NCBI GenBank assembly: GCA_024235095.1
Contig: JACKNC010000001.1
Location: forward strand, 868,001-932,000
Length of the DNA stretch: 64,000 nucleotides
Direction: 5' to 3'
Source of the DNA: Gammaproteobacteria bacterium
Lineage (GTDB): Bacteria > Pseudomonadota > Gammaproteobacteria > Competibacterales > Competibacteraceae
Shown here one piece after another: positions 27,597-35,416 of the stretch (positions within the stretch are counted from its first letter, which is position 1; every line of letters starts with the position of its first letter). Below the pieces are notes generated by a model. That model did no database searches, had not been told where the DNA came from, and saw only the letters and a list, made by a program, of their open reading frames with translations. The position numbers were made by a program, and so were the translations under genes.

Positions 27597-28643
27597 TTAC
27601 TGGATCAACGCGGCGGCGGCTCTGACTTTCTCAACGACATTGTCCGGCAAGGGGATATAACCCATCTTCGGCGCCATCGCCTGGCCCTTGGTCAGGCCGT
27701 ACTCGACGAGTTCACGCAACGCCTTGGCCTTGTTGTCGTCCTGATCCTGGTAAAACAACATCCAGGTGAAGGTAGCGATGGGGTAAGCCTGATCGCCAGC
27801 GGGATCGGAGACCCAAACCCGTAAGTCGGGGGTATCGGAACCAGGTAACGTACTGGTCGGAAACTCAGCGCTGGCCAGGGCGGCCTTGCCGGATTTGTCG
27901 CCAGGGGCCACGAAGTTACCCGCCTTGTTCTGTAGGACCGCCATCGGCTGCTTGGTCGCAATGGCGTAGCCGTATTCGATATACCCGATTGCGCCGGGAG
28001 TCTGCTTAATGGTGGCGGTGACGCCATCGTTCTTGGGCGATTTCACAAAGCTTTTCGGCCATTGCACGGTCTTGCCATGCCCAACGGTATTCTTGAACTC
28101 TTCGCTGACCGCGCTGAGGTGACCGGTAAATACATAGGTCGTGCCGCTGGAGTCGGAGCGGGCGACGACGGTGATTTTCTCATCGGGGAGTTTGACGCCG
28201 TGGTTGGCCGCAGCGATCTTCGGATCATTCCATTTCTCGATCTTGCCCATGAAGATATCCACGTACACATCGCGCGGCAGTTTGAGTTCCTTGACGCCGC
28301 TGAGATTGTAGGAGAGCACAATCTCGCCGGCGGTCATGGGCAACAACACCACGCCCTGCTTGACTTTAGCGATTTCCTCGTCGTCCATCGCCGCGTCGCT
28401 GGCGGCGAAATCAACGGTGTTATTAACGAAATCCTGGATGCCAGCACCGCTGCCCTTGGCCTGGTAGTCAACGGTGACGCCCTTGGTCTGCTTGCTGAAG
28501 TCCTTGAACCAGGAAGAATAGATCGGGAACGGAAAGCTGGCGCCGGAACCTGTCAGTCGGAGTTCTTCGGCAGAGGCTGCGGTCATACTGACAACCCCCA
28601 CGGAAAAAGCGAAAACGGCTGCGGATATGAAAGACTTATTCAA
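27597..28643 (-). CDS. pstS: Phosphate-binding protein PstS (copy 2, operon-proximal)
   Basis: Periplasmic phosphate-binding protein of 348 residues. The likely start is TTG 28643, with GGGAGA about 8 bases upstream. It gives a clean signal peptide (LNKSFISAAVFAFSVGVVSM, cleavage near ASA-EE). Binding loops are RLTGSGASFPFPIYSSW, VDYQAKGSGAGIQDF and DFAASDAAMDDEEI, with RSDSSGTTYVFTGHL downstream. A longer frame from 28700 has a poorer N-terminus. It is the first gene of the pst operon. No phoU or phoBR is visible in the window. Confidence 0.93.
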   Translation of the reverse strand: MNKSFISAAVFAFSVGVVSMTAASAEELRLTGSGASFPFPIYSSWFKDFSKQTKGVTVDYQAKGSGAGIQDFVNNTVDFAASDAAMDDEEIAKVKQGVVLLPMTAGEIVLSYNLSGVKELKLPRDVYVDIFMGKIEKWNDPKIAAANHGVKLPDEKITVVARSDSSGTTYVFTGHLSAVSEEFKNTVGHGKTVQWPKSFVKSPKNDGVTATIKQTPGAIGYIEYGYAIATKQPMAVLQNKAGNFVAPGDKSGKAALASAEFPTSTLPGSDTPDLRVWVSDPAGDQAYPIATFTWMLFYQDQDDNKAKALRELVEYGLTKGQAMAPKMGYIPLPDNVVEKVRAAAALIQ

Positions 28644-28728
28644 GATATATTCTCCCGTAGGCTGACTTGTTAAAAAAAACCAATAACTAACTACTCCCAC
28701 CTATTATGCTTGGAGAATATTTCGGAAT

Positions 28729-28747
28729 TGTTACAGCCTATGTAACA
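28729..28747. promoter_or_regulatory. Palindrome upstream of the pst operon
   Basis: TGTTACAGCCTATGTAACA is a 7-bp perfect inverted repeat with 5-base spacer, 86 bases upstream of the pstS start. Its position suits an operator. Its arms partly resemble the CTGTNAC element of a PhoB box, but the spacing is not the 11-bp direct repeat expected for PhoB. It may be bound by another regulator, or be chance. Confidence 0.3.
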
Positions 28748-28776
28748 TTTAAGTACTTTAATGTGAAAATGTTCCG

Positions 28777-28810
28777 TTCCCCCTTTAGTAAGGGAGGGTG
28801 AGGGAGGAGG
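28777..28810. repeat. C5T3/A3G5-type palindromic repeat
   Basis: TTCCCCCTTTAGTAAGGGAG lies between the divergent pst operon and the CHAT locus and belongs to the repeat family first seen at 3109-3200. The arms are slightly degenerate. The rest of the 28644-28930 gap shows no gene. Confidence 0.55.
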
Positions 28811-28930
28811 TTCTGCGGTAGCGCCTCTTGCAATGTCATTTAAATAGTATTATTCCTAGTGCAACATATCTTTGCGACACAAACGGCAACACTTGCACGA
28901 CGTGCTTGGAATCCCGGCAGGCAAAATCTC

Positions 28931-29224
28931 ATGAACGCTCAACCCCCGACCACTGACTCGAACGGCCGTGAACCGGTACTCGATCTCAGCAACTTTACAG
29001 AAATCGCCCTCTGGCTGGCGAGCGCCGTGGCTAGCGGCGTGATCGGCACCGCTGCCTATAATTATCTGAAGGCCGTGCAGCGCCGCTTCGGCCGCGACCG
29101 TGTCGCCGAATTGCAGGAACAGGTCTACCAGGCGCTCAAGCGGGTCAAGCGCAAACCGAACGTCTCCGATCAGGACTTGCGCTTGCGCGTCGAAGCCCTA
29201 TTCCGCGACTACGAAGACTATTGA
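28931..29224 (+). CDS. Small membrane protein upstream of the CHAT-STAND gene
   Basis: These 97 residues have a polar N-terminus, then one hydrophobic helix around residues 23-43 (EIALWLASAVASGVIGTAAY) and a basic, Arg/Lys-rich helical tail with an acidic end (FRDYEDY). ATG 28931 is favoured over an upstream in-frame ATG at 28859 because it precedes a conserved-looking polar leader; ribosome binding signals are weak for both. The gene ends 27 bp before the CHAT-STAND gene and is almost certainly cotranscribed with it. No family is recognised. It might be a membrane anchor or a substrate of the CHAT protease (inference). Confidence 0.6.
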   Translation: MNAQPPTTDSNGREPVLDLSNFTEIALWLASAVASGVIGTAAYNYLKAVQRRFGRDRVAELQEQVYQALKRVKRKPNVSDQDLRLRVEALFRDYEDY

Positions 29225-29251
29225 TCCTCTCACGCAGCAGCAGGGCATCCC

Positions 29252-31708
29252 ATGAGTCTGTTCGCGCCGGTCGAACCGCATCCGCTATTTCTGTTCGCCA
29301 ATCTTGACGACAGTTCGATCCGCCACCAGGTCCACTTGATCCTGCACGACAACCAGGGCCATCAGGGCGCGCTGGAACTGGATTTGAACGCGGTTCCTCC
29401 CCTGCCGGACGGCAAGACCTGGGATGAGTTCCAGCGCGCCTACGTCAGCAACGACACCGGCGATGCCCAGCATCAGGCGTTCGGCCGGCATCTGTTCGCA
29501 GCGCTGTTCGGGAACGCCGCGATGCGGGAAACCTGGCAGGGCATCCATAGCGCCAGCAGCGCGGCGGGGCAACCGCTGGCGTTGACCGTGATTTTCGGTC
29601 CCGGTACGGAACGGCTGGCGCGGCTACCGCTGGAACTGCTCCACGACGCCGCCGGCTTCCTGTTCGCCCGGCCCGGCAGCGCGGTGAGGCGTTGCTTCGC
29701 GCGTATGCCGCCGCGCGCCTTCGAGCATCCACCGCAACCCCGCCTGCTGTTCGCCTGGGCCTGCCCGCCGGGCGCGGGCGATCCGTTCGATCCCGCGCCG
29801 CACGAGGAGGCGTTGCGCGGGCTGTTCGGCGATCATCTGACCGTGTGCCCGCAGGCGAGTCTCGATGACATTGGCCGCGCGCTCGCTGCCACGCCCTGCC
29901 ACTTCGTGCATATCCTGGCGCATGGATTCCGCGATGAAGATTTGGGCGGCATCGCGCTGCACGGAGCGCAGGGCGAACTCGATCTGGTGGACGCACAACG
30001 GCTGGCGAACGAGTTACAGTGCCGCAACGTCCAGTTGGCGTTTCTGTGCTCCTGCCGGACGGCACAGGTAACGGCGCACATGCTGTCCGGCGTGGCGCAA
30101 CAGTTGCTCGCGCCGAGCGGGGCCGATCTGCCGGCGGTGGTGGCGACCCAGGCCAATCTACCAGTGCGGGGCAGCGCGCTGCTGGTCGGGCAGTTCTACG
30201 AATTGCTGTTGCATCAGCGACAAGATCCAGCCGCCGCGCTGGCCCGCGCCCGCGTGAAGGCGTATCAGAACGGGACCGGCGCCTGGAGCGTACCGGTGTT
30301 TCTGGGTCGGCCGCCGGTGCTTGCCGAGCCACGCCCGGCGCCGGTGGCGACGGCGGCGCTGCCGCCGCGGCGCACGACCTTTCTGGAGCGGCCGCAGGAG
30401 ATGGCGGAGATTCTCGGCAAGCTGCGCGGGCATCGACTGGTGTCCATCGTCGGGCTGCCGGGCATCGGCAAGACCGAACTGGGACTGGAAGCGACCCGCC
30501 GGTTGCTGGCAGAGGATTTCCGGCGACGGCTGGTGTTCTGCAAGATCGAGCGGACTTTCAATCCGGGGATTCTGCGCGGGCTGATCGGTGCCCGGCTGGG
30601 TCTGGAAAAGCCGCCGGAAACCGATGAAGCGCTGGCCGGCGCGCTGGCGGCGGAGCCGGCGACGCTGCTGCTGCTGGACAACACCGAGGACATGATGGCG
30701 GACGAGCACAGCCAGAGCGCGTTCCGCGAGCAGTTAAACGCATGGCTGGCGGGCGCGCCGGAGCTGGTGGTGCTGCTGACGACCCGTTGGCCGGTTAGCT
30801 GCACGCAGGAGCGGGAAATTCAGGTCGATATCCCGCCGCTGTCGCCGGAGCAGACCGAACAGTTGCTGCTGTCGGAGTTGCGCGAGATCGGCGCGTTGCG
30901 GGAGGACTGGCCGCAACAGCCGGAATGGCAGCGTCTGCTGGGTTTCCTGGACGGGCATCCGCGATCCATCTGGCTAGTATCGCATCACTTCGAGGGGCGC
31001 AACCCGTCGCTGTCGCGGATCGTGGAGCGGCTGGAACGACTGAAAGCCCAGGCTATCGCCGACCCGGCGTTGATCGGGCGGGCGGACGTGTTCGACTCGC
31101 TGTCGTCCGCCAGTCAGGACCGCATACGCAGTCTGGTGGCGTCCATCGACTTTTCCTTCGACGTGCTCGGGCGGCGACATCCGGACGCGGCGGAAGCGTT
31201 TCTGGCGCTGTCGCTGTTTCCTGCCGGACTGCCGGAACCGGTGGCGCTGGCGGTGACCGGCGGACCCGATAGCCTGGCGCTCGATCACCTGTACCGCTAT
31301 CACCTGCTGGAATGGAACCGGGAACGGACGTTCTACCCAGTGCCGCTGCACTGGTACGCTGAACACCGGCGGCAACAGGCGGCGCTGGCGCGCGATACGT
31401 ATTTCGCCCGGGCGCTGCCGGCGTATGCGGATTACATCGAGCAATGCAATGAGGGTCTTATTCGCGATCAGTCGCCGGTGTGGACGGAACGCTGGCTGCT
31501 GGAGGAAGACACGCTGCTGGCGTTGAGCGGCTGGGTCGTCGCATGGGAGACACGATCGCCGGGAGGTTCGGCGCTGGCGCAGATTGCGAGCGCCGGGAAG
31601 AACCTGCTGAATTTGCTTGATCGCCTGGAAAGCTGGGCAACGCTGGCGGGACGAGGACTGCGCGACGCCGAACGGCAGGGGGATCGCGGCGGCGAAGCCA
31701 ACTGCTAG
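29252..31708 (+). CDS. CHAT-protease/STAND ATPase, ends early at TAG in TPR array
   Basis: The N-terminal part (about residues 55-350) is a CHAT domain, a caspase-like protease fold. It has the catalytic His in HILAHGF (His224) and the Cys in FLCSCRTAQ (Cys268). Residues 375-700 form a STAND-type NTPase with Walker A GLPGIGKTEL (401-410), Walker B TLLLLDNTED (471-480), LLTTRWP and a GHPRSIW stretch like the GLPL region. The frame then enters a TPR array whose first unit contains TAG at 31706-31708 where every other unit has CAG. If the stop and a later 1-base deletion were repaired the protein would reach 33426 (about 1390 residues). Such proteins act as ligand-triggered proteases in prokaryotic signalling or defence; a function here is inferred. 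Confidence 0.85.
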   Translation: MSLFAPVEPHPLFLFANLDDSSIRHQVHLILHDNQGHQGALELDLNAVPPLPDGKTWDEFQRAYVSNDTGDAQHQAFGRHLFAALFGNAAMRETWQGIHSASSAAGQPLALTVIFGPGTERLARLPLELLHDAAGFLFARPGSAVRRCFARMPPRAFEHPPQPRLLFAWACPPGAGDPFDPAPHEEALRGLFGDHLTVCPQASLDDIGRALAATPCHFVHILAHGFRDEDLGGIALHGAQGELDLVDAQRLANELQCRNVQLAFLCSCRTAQVTAHMLSGVAQQLLAPSGADLPAVVATQANLPVRGSALLVGQFYELLLHQRQDPAAALARARVKAYQNGTGAWSVPVFLGRPPVLAEPRPAPVATAALPPRRTTFLERPQEMAEILGKLRGHRLVSIVGLPGIGKTELGLEATRRLLAEDFRRRLVFCKIERTFNPGILRGLIGARLGLEKPPETDEALAGALAAEPATLLLLDNTEDMMADEHSQSAFREQLNAWLAGAPELVVLLTTRWPVSCTQEREIQVDIPPLSPEQTEQLLLSELREIGALREDWPQQPEWQRLLGFLDGHPRSIWLVSHHFEGRNPSLSRIVERLERLKAQAIADPALIGRADVFDSLSSASQDRIRSLVASIDFSFDVLGRRHPDAAEAFLALSLFPAGLPEPVALAVTGGPDSLALDHLYRYHLLEWNRERTFYPVPLHWYAEHRRQQAALARDTYFARALPAYADYIEQCNEGLIRDQSPVWTERWLLEEDTLLALSGWVVAWETRSPGGSALAQIASAGKNLLNLLDRLESWATLAGRGLRDAERQGDRGGEANC

Positions 31709-32889
31709 AAAGCGCTGGGCGATCTGGCGCTGCGGCAGGACGACCTGGCCGCCGCCGACCGGCACTACCAAGCCGCTCTGCCCCTCTTCCGCGCCATCCA
31801 GGCCCGCCTGGGCGAAGCCAACTGCCAGAAAGCGCTGGGTGATCTGGCGCTGCGGCAGGCCGACCTGGCCGCCGCCGACCGGCACTACCAAGCCGCTCTG
31901 CCCCTCTTCCGCGCCATCCAGGCCCGCCTGGGCGAAGCCAACTGCCAGAAAGCGCTGGGTGATCTGGCGCTGCGGCAGGCCGACCTGGCCGCCGCCGACC
32001 GGCACTACCAAGCCGCTCTGCCCCTCTTCCGCGCCATCCAGGCCCGCCTGGGCGAAGCCAACTGCCAGAAAGCGCTGGGTGATCTGGCGCTGCGGCAGGC
32101 CGACCTGGCCGCCGCCGACCGGCACTACCAAGCCGCTCTGCCCCTCTTCCGCGCCATCCAGGCCCGCCTGGGCGAAGCCAACTGCCAGAAAGCGCTGGGT
32201 GATCTGGCGCTGCGGCAGGACGACCTGGCCGCCGCCGACCGGCACTACCAAGCCGCTCTGCCCTCTTCCGCGCCATCCAGGCCCGCCTGGGCGAAGCCAA
32301 CTGCCAGAAAGCGCTGGGTGATCTGGCGCTGCGGCAGGACGACCTGGCCGCCGCCGACCGGCACTACCAAGCCGCTCTGCCCCTCTTCCGCGCCATCCAG
32401 GCCCGCCTGGGCGAAGCCAACTGCCAGAAAGCGCTGGGTGATCTGGCGCTGCGGCAGGACGACCTGGCCGCCGCCGACCGGCACTACCAAGCCGCTCTGC
32501 CCCTCTTCCGCGCCATCCAGGCCCGCCTGGGCGAAGCCAACTGCCAGAAAGCGCTGGGTGATCTGGCGCTGCGGCAGGACGACCTGGCCGCCGCCGACCG
32601 GCACTACCAAGCCGCTCTGCCCCTCTTCCGCGCCATCCAGGCCCGCCTGGGCGAAGCCAACTGCCAGAAAGCGCTGGGTGATCTGGCGCTGCGGCAGGCC
32701 GACCTGGCCGCCGCCGACCGGCACTACCAAGCCGCTCTGCCCCTCTTCCGCGCCATCCAGGCCCGCCTGGGCGAAGCCAACTGCCAGAAAGCGCTGGGTG
32801 ATCTGGCGCTGCGGCAGGCCGACCTGGCCGCCGCCGACCGGCACTACCAAGCCGCTCTGCCCCTCTTCCGCGCCATCCAGGCCCGCCTG
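31691..32889 (+). repeat. Ten near-identical 120-bp TPR-coding repeats
   Basis: Units begin at 31691, 31811, 31931, 32051, 32171, 32290, 32410, 32530, 32650 and 32770. Each encodes a 40-residue TPR unit, GEANCQKALGDLALRQADLA continuing to AAADRHYQAALPLFRAIQARL. DNA identity is almost complete; the main variation is an Ala/Asp codon (GCC/GAC), GAC in units 1 and 5-8 and GCC in 2-4 and 9-10. Unit 1 has TAG instead of CAG, and unit 5 is 119 bp because a C is missing from a CCCC run near 32262. A degenerate half-unit follows at 32890. Confidence 0.95.
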
Positions 32890-33426
32890 GGCGAAGCCAA
32901 CTGCCTGCAAAGTCTGGGGCGGCTGCTGCTGGCCCGAAACGAGCCGGCGGCTGCGTTCGGCCGGTTTCTGGATGTCCTCGCAGTTTTCCAGGAAATTCGG
33001 AGTAGCCTGGGCGAACAGGCCGCGTTCGGCTATCTGGCCCGCACCGTGGCGACGGCGGGCCATGTCGATCAGGCGCTGGCGCTTGCCGAACGGTCGCGGC
33101 AAATCGGTCGCGCCATCGACGACCGCTTCGGGCAATTGATCAACCTGGAACTGCAAACCTCATTGCTAGGGAACGCAGAGGAAATGGAGGCGGCGCTGGC
33201 GGCGGCGTTGCTGCACCAGCAATTGGCGGTAGCCATCCAGGATCAGAACAAAATCGAGCGTTATCGCCCTTGGCTGGAGCAGGTCCGGCAGGAAATTCCG
33301 GCTGATGTCTGGGAGCAGTTCGAGCAGAATGCGGAAGCCCTTCTCGCGCAAGCGGCCGCGGCGGCCGAACAGCGGTTGGGCGGGCGCGATCCGCTAGTGT
33401 GGGTGGAGTCGATCATTCCCCAGTGA
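31709..33426 (+). pseudogene. Out-of-frame C-terminal continuation of the CHAT-STAND-TPR protein
   Basis: Downstream of the TAG the same coding pattern continues through nine more TPR units. The 1-base deletion in unit 5 shifts the frame, and the coding pattern then proceeds to a stop at 33424-33426. The C-terminal part (from about 32890) has degenerate TPR-like helices: LLLARNEPAAAFGRFLDVL, HVDQALALAERSRQIGRAI and an Ala-rich helix before WVESIIPQ. These sequences clearly belonged to the preceding protein. Either the gene is broken, or its length and state vary by slippage or recombination. Confidence 0.8.
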
Positions 33427-33581
33427 AATGTTGTTGAACTCAACGCAGGATGAAACCTTCGATAATCTTAGGTAACTGCAAGAATTTACGTAAAAAAACG
33501 TAATAGACCCTGACATAAATCCAATCTTGGCGTCTTTCTTGTATGACTTGCCCTGACTGGGTCTCAACAGGAATCGCTAAA

Positions 33582-34091
33582 ATGCAGACTGATCTTACTG
33601 CAATCATTTCTCACCTTGATGTTGCTCTATCGGCGACCCGCGCCGCACTGGATACGCTATCTGACGATGAGAATGCCCATCACAACGACCGCGCCTTGGC
33701 GGCGGTGGTGATCCGGCTTCAAGAGTGTGTTAGTACGCTATCGGTCGAAGAAATGCGTGCGCAGCAGTCGCGAGGCGCCCTTAGAACAATGTCGCTTGAA
33801 CGCCGGCGGCGCTTTATCCTCTGGCTGGAAGCCGGCGCAAAAGAGATTTTGGGGCTGAATGATGCACAGCTCGCGCAAATTTTTAGTACCGAGAAAGGCC
33901 CCCCCTTTAATAGCTTGAACTGGCTTGAGTCGTGTGGTCATCATAATCGCTATGCCCTGCCCGATGGCGAAAGCTCGCTTTGGATTTGCGATGAATGCAA
34001 TCAATTGCATGACCCTGATGATGACGATTGTCCTCAGTGTTTCTCATCCAAAACGACGTCACAACCTGCAATCGGCGCTTATGTTGAATGA
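33582..34091 (+). CDS. Hypothetical protein with C-terminal zinc ribbon
   Basis: These 169 residues comprise a helical N-terminal region (about 1-100) and, from about residue 105, a segment with LESCGHHNRYAL and then ICDECNQLHDPDDDDCPQC. The two CxxC pairs, about residues 136-139 and 150-153, should bind zinc. The start at 33582 has AGGA 9 bases upstream; an upstream ATG at 33543 is less convincing. It lies 155 bp downstream of the CHAT-STAND gene in the same direction and might be part of that locus. No family was recognised. Confidence 0.55.
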   Translation: MQTDLTAIISHLDVALSATRAALDTLSDDENAHHNDRALAAVVIRLQECVSTLSVEEMRAQQSRGALRTMSLERRRRFILWLEAGAKEILGLNDAQLAQIFSTEKGPPFNSLNWLESCGHHNRYALPDGESSLWICDECNQLHDPDDDDCPQCFSSKTTSQPAIGAYVE

Positions 34092-34105
34092 CGCTGTTGT
34101 GGAAC

Positions 34106-34130
34106 CTCCCCCCTTTGAAAAAGGCAGGGC
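34106..34130. repeat. C5T3/A3G5-type palindromic repeat (half-degenerate)
   Basis: CTCCCCCCTTTGAAAAAGG is a member of the dispersed palindrome family, located 15 bp after the zinc-ribbon gene. One arm has decayed, so hairpin strength is lower than in other copies. Confidence 0.5.
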
Positions 34131-34166
34131 TGTTAAATTCTGTGTAGGGCGGATTAGGGCTAGGAC

Positions 34167-34745
34167 TTACGCAGTTGCTGGTAACGTGTAAAGCGGATTG
34201 GCTAGATAGGCGCGTACTGCCGGTCGGATGATGGCTATTTTGACTTCGAACCAACTGATACCCGCGTGATAACAATACCGTTCCAGGCGAAGAAACGCGC
34301 GCAAGCACAAGCCGATGTGGTTGCGCTGGGCACGGGCGGCGCGCACTTGCGCCCGCTCGACGCCGCAGAATTGTTTGATCCCCCAGTGATAGTGCTCGAT
34401 GGTCCAGGCATAACCGGCCATCCGCACCCGCATCAACCCCGTCAGGTTCAAATCGTGGGTGGCCCACCATTCTCTGCCGCCGTCTGGGGCGGCGATCGTA
34501 AACAGGCGAATCAGCCCAGAGCCTTTCAGATGCACGATAGTCCCCTGGGCATCGGTAACGACCCGCGCCACCGGGCACCAGCCATTGCGGTCGGGGTTGA
34601 CCCAGCGATTAGCCTTCAGCCGGGTCAGCCACACCCATCCCAGCTTATTGATCAACTTAAAATTCTCCAATCTACCGTACCAACTATCAAAGACAATACA
34701 TTCCGGCATGAACCCACGCGCCTGCGCCGTCTTGATATGGAACGC
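34167..34745 (-). pseudogene. C-terminal fragment of IS701-like transposase
   Basis: About 190 codons match the second half of a DDE transposase: HIKTAQARGFMPECIVFDSW (second Asp), WVWLTRLKANRWVNPDRNG and YAWTIEHYHWGIKQFCGVER (third acidic residue), ending LRAFLRLERYCYHAGISWFE. The N-terminal half is missing; upstream the open frame runs antisense through an IS5-type fragment and is meaningless. It appears to belong to the same family as the N-terminal fragment at 12543-12725. Confidence 0.75.
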
Positions 34746-35051
34746 GAGGCGACGGTGGCGGTGCCGCCCCGAGAGAATGCCGTGCCGTGGGAAGCCGATC
34801 ATCCTCGCACCCAAGCGCTGGCCGCCATCACCGAGCAGGGGTTGTCCACCTGGAAACAAGCCGTCGGCTATCATCGCCGCAGTCTCGCCGAACATGGCAT
34901 CTACCGCTTTAAACAACGGTTCGGTGAGCGCCTGGCCTCCCGCCTTTTCGAAACCCAGGTCACGGAGGTGCATGTCCGAGTGGCCGCCTTGAATGTCATG
35001 ACCTACCTCGGCATGCCCGTTTCCGTCCCTTGCAGGGCTATTCTGTCTTGA
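34746..35051 (+). pseudogene. C-terminal fragment of IS5-family transposase
   Basis: About 100 codons on the plus strand encode VAVPPRENAVPWEADHPRTQ and SGYHRR-like GYHRRSLAEHGIYRFKQRFG (final catalytic Glu region), then the LRVAALN-type VRVAALNVMTYLGMP ending. The N-terminal two thirds are absent. The fragment abuts the convergent IS701-like fragment near 34745, so two different IS elements have been cut and joined here. It is unrelated to the intact IS5-family gene at 14291 except at family level. Confidence 0.7.
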
Positions 35052-35175
35052 AAAAACAGAGAGAGGGGAAAATATCGCCCTCAGTTTATTTATGCACCAA
35101 CGCCCCTCCCTGGTGCTGATTATTGGCCTGTTCGACCTGATAAACACTGGCCACAAGCGTTAGGAATTTCTCCCA

Positions 35176-35334
35176 ATGAACGCATCAACAACCTCTACTG
35201 TTCTTACTACCCCGCCGCTATCTGATCAAGTGATGATTCAAATGGAAAGCGTCCACAAATGGTACGGCGCTTTTCACGTTCTCAAAGACATCAACCTGAC
35301 GGCCCAGTTTTTGAGTCAGATTTTGCACAATTGA
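35176..35334 (+). pseudogene. glnQ: N-terminal fragment of amino-acid ABC transporter ATPase
   Basis: A 52-codon frame encodes the start of a polar amino-acid importer ATPase: after a Thr-rich leader, MIQMESVHKWYGAFHVLKDI followed by NLT. It then diverges abruptly (AQFLSQILHN, stop) before the Walker A motif should appear. The rest of the gene is gone, so it cannot work. It sits directly after transposase debris, suggesting a deletion caused by IS activity. Confidence 0.7.
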
Positions 35335-35416
35335 CTCAACCTATCCGAATTTCTCTACTCTAAATAAGGGAATTTTATCGACGGTACGCTCACTATGACT
35401 CACAAGAGGTCTCACT

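Noticed and set aside
28729..28747. Classical PhoB box
   Set aside because: The repeat is inverted with a 5-base spacer instead of 7-bp direct repeats at 11-bp spacing.
31691..32889. CRISPR-like array
   Set aside because: The units are contiguous 120-bp coding repeats without spacers.
31458..33156. Long open frames on the minus strand and alternative plus frames across the 120-bp repeats
   Set aside because: They arise because a 120-bp unit has all frames open. The TPR pattern and the CHAT-STAND context are in the plus frame, and the other translations are low-complexity.
34746..35156. N-terminal extension of the minus-strand transposase frame
   Set aside because: The translated sequence before HIKTAQ is antisense of an IS5-type transposase end on the plus strand, so only 34167-34745 is real.
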